Of a DNA stretch of 64,000 nt, positions 63,102-64,000 are shown piece by piece. The number at the start of each line of letters is the position of its first letter. Position 1 is the stretch's first letter. The notes beneath the pieces are model-generated. The model searched no databases. It had not been told where the DNA came from and was given only the letters and a program-made list of their open reading frames with translations. A program made the translations under genes and the position numbers. The DNA is from Marisediminitalea aggregata (lineage in GTDB: Bacteria > Pseudomonadota > Gammaproteobacteria > Enterobacterales > Alteromonadaceae), in assembly GCF_900129565.1 (NCBI RefSeq), contig NZ_FQWD01000006.1, positions 310,001 to 374,000 on the forward strand, given 5' to 3'.

Positions 63102-63641
63102 CTATGAGGCGGTAAAGTTGTTTTCAGCAAGTACTTTAATATTTTCTAAACCGACGTCGAGGTCGCGGCCTAATTTGTCGTCAAAGGTGAGTAATTTATA
63201 GCGGTCGATGATATTAAGTCCAACGTCGCCATGGCTACTCCAGATCACGCGGGTTTTGTTGTCGAACGCTTCAAGGCGTATTTCACCGGTTGCCTCAATA
63301 CCGTGGGTCACATTTTGCATTGAATAGGTCAGCTTTCGATTGAATTGTAGAGCGCTAATCTCGATAGAGCCAATCCCTAATACCTCACTCTGCCACTGAA
63401 CCCGCATACCAATAGCACGATCGGGCCCGTCATAGGAGTAAATAGCGGCAGCATCACGCTGACCCCAACTGCTCCACTGCTGCCATTTTCGCAGGTCAAC
63501 AAGCATGGGGTAAATGTCGCCAGGGGCCGCTTCAACTTCAATTGAACGCTCAATACGGTATTCGCTGGGTAAAATAACGCCGACCAGACCAACGAAGACC
63601 AGTATGATGATGATGTTTAACGCAGCTTTGCTCCCCGGCAT
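63102..63641 (-). CDS. SRPBCC family protein (polyketide-cyclase/START-like fold)
   Basis: A 179-residue protein with an N-terminal hydrophobic helix (about 7-24: IIIILVFVGLVGVILPSE), probably a membrane anchor. An SRPBCC domain follows, starting YRIERSIEVEAAPGDIYPML, with the family pattern LRKWQQWSSWGQRD and a long C-terminal helix. These proteins bind hydrophobic ligands or act as small cyclases; this group is largely uncharacterised. It lies upstream of the MFS gene on the same strand, about 100 bp apart. Confidence 0.82.
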   Translation of the reverse strand: MPGSKAALNIIIILVFVGLVGVILPSEYRIERSIEVEAAPGDIYPMLVDLRKWQQWSSWGQRDAAAIYSYDGPDRAIGMRVQWQSEVLGIGSIEISALQFNRKLTYSMQNVTHGIEATGEIRLEAFDNKTRVIWSSHGDVGLNIIDRYKLLTFDDKLGRDLDVGLENIKVLAENNFTAS

Positions 63642-63685
63642 AGCGTCCCCTGTTTGTAACGACCCAGAGGAATTATAACATCAAT

Positions 63686-64000
63686 TTAACAATTTGAGAG
63701 ATTTACTGCTTTTTTTGACTGTAACAGCTGAAAAATGTAGTCAATGACTTTCGGCGCATCTGCATCACAGAGCCACTCACATTCAAATCCTGTACTTTCC
63801 TGCCAAATTTGCCCGGCGTTCGGTGTACGCACAGAAGCAAGGCATTTGCCTTTCGACACGGTTAACGCATCAGGTGCCACGCCAAGCACACAGGTCGCCA
63901 GTACGTCCCACATAAAATAAGTAAATTCATAAGCAGGTATCGCGGTTACCGTTGCCGCCCAGCACTGTCCGGCCAACTCCGACAATGGTGTGCCGATTTC
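63686..64000 (-). CDS. Nucleoside hydrolase, C-terminal part (start off the right edge)
   Basis: The minus-strand frame is open through the right edge, so the gene's start and its catalytic N-terminal aspartate motif are outside. About 104 residues are visible, including YEFTYFMWDVLATCVLGVAP, the C-terminal block with the fixed tryptophan and aspartate that help hold the ribose in inosine-uridine-type nucleoside hydrolases. The family call rests on this fragment only. It ends 44 bp before the SRPBCC gene starts, in the same direction. Confidence 0.65.
   Translation of the reverse strand, partial: EIGTPLSELAGQCWAATVTAIPAYEFTYFMWDVLATCVLGVAPDALTVSKGKCLASVRTPNAGQIWQESTGFECEWLCDADAPKVIDYIFQLLQSKKAVNLSNC

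Noticed and set aside
1..64000. CRISPR array, prophage or integrated element
   Set aside because: No evenly spaced direct repeats, integrase, phage structural genes or attachment repeats were seen around the tRNA-Asp genes or elsewhere.

Overview
The window is a 64 kb piece of a bacterial chromosome of moderate GC content. The gene content points to a marine or aquatic gammaproteobacterium of the Alteromonadales type. The signs are divergent dnaQ/rnhA, topA next to a DUF2058 (yaiL) gene, a TIGR03503 protein, LolD/LolE, HrpA and SbcB, mixed with polysaccharide- and sugar-use genes and a complete liu (leucine breakdown) operon. This taxonomic call is an inference from gene families; no rRNA gene is present.

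Layout. 1-258: start of a ParD-like antitoxin gene running off the left edge, with a palindrome over its promoter. 468-3770: a minus-strand set (DoxX membrane protein, glutathionyl-hydroquinone reductase, DODA-type dioxygenase) divergent from a LysR regulator. 3782-7096: class IV aminotransferase, NhaC-type antiporter and a divergent sulfotransferase-like P-loop protein. 7520-12159: secreted arabinan/arabinoxylan enzymes (GH51, an alpha/beta hydrolase, GH43). 12793-13637: decayed IS91-family transposase joined to a decayed serine-hydrolase gene. 13829-18717: yaiL, topA, solitary astB. 18805-24433: a large Ig-like lipoprotein, a dicarboxylate/amino-acid symporter, lolD-lolE. 24799-33750: an L-rhamnose cluster (RhaT transporter, L-lactate dehydrogenase, isomerase, aldolase/dehydrogenase fusion, DeoR regulator, kinase). 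34245-34424: two tandem tRNA-Asp genes. 34711-49829: housekeeping genes (TIGR03503, dnaQ, rnhA, quinone oxidoreductase, GNAT, rlmI, PilZ, hrpA, CBS, flavodoxin, isoaspartyl peptidase, sbcB). 50004-53112: FapA-like DUF342 protein and a periplasmic-sensor protein with a degenerate GGDEF domain. 53291-61801: thiolase divergent from liuR-liuA-liuB-liuC-liuD-liuE. 61838-64000: MFS transporter, SRPBCC protein, and the C-terminal part of a nucleoside hydrolase cut by the right edge.

How the parts work together. The rhamnose genes form a whole route from uptake to pyruvate: transport, isomerisation, phosphorylation, cleavage to DHAP and lactaldehyde with oxidation to L-lactate, then L-lactate oxidation. 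Three minus-strand promoters in the cluster carry the same TCAATCA element over their -35 box, the likely operator of the DeoR regulator encoded inside the cluster. The liu operon carries out leucine breakdown from isovaleryl-CoA to acetyl-CoA and acetoacetate. It begins with its MerR-type regulator, preceded by a perfect 11+11 bp inverted repeat. The neighbouring thiolase can split acetoacetyl-CoA, but no enzyme that activates acetoacetate is visible here.

No CRISPR array, prophage or intact mobile element was seen. The least ordinary items are the aminotransferase/antiporter/sulfotransferase-like set (with an unusual PLP-site substitution), the shared rhamnose operator, the two unequal tRNA-Asp copies, the IS91/serine-hydrolase relic, lolDE without an adjacent lolC, and the GGDEF domain that has lost its signature.
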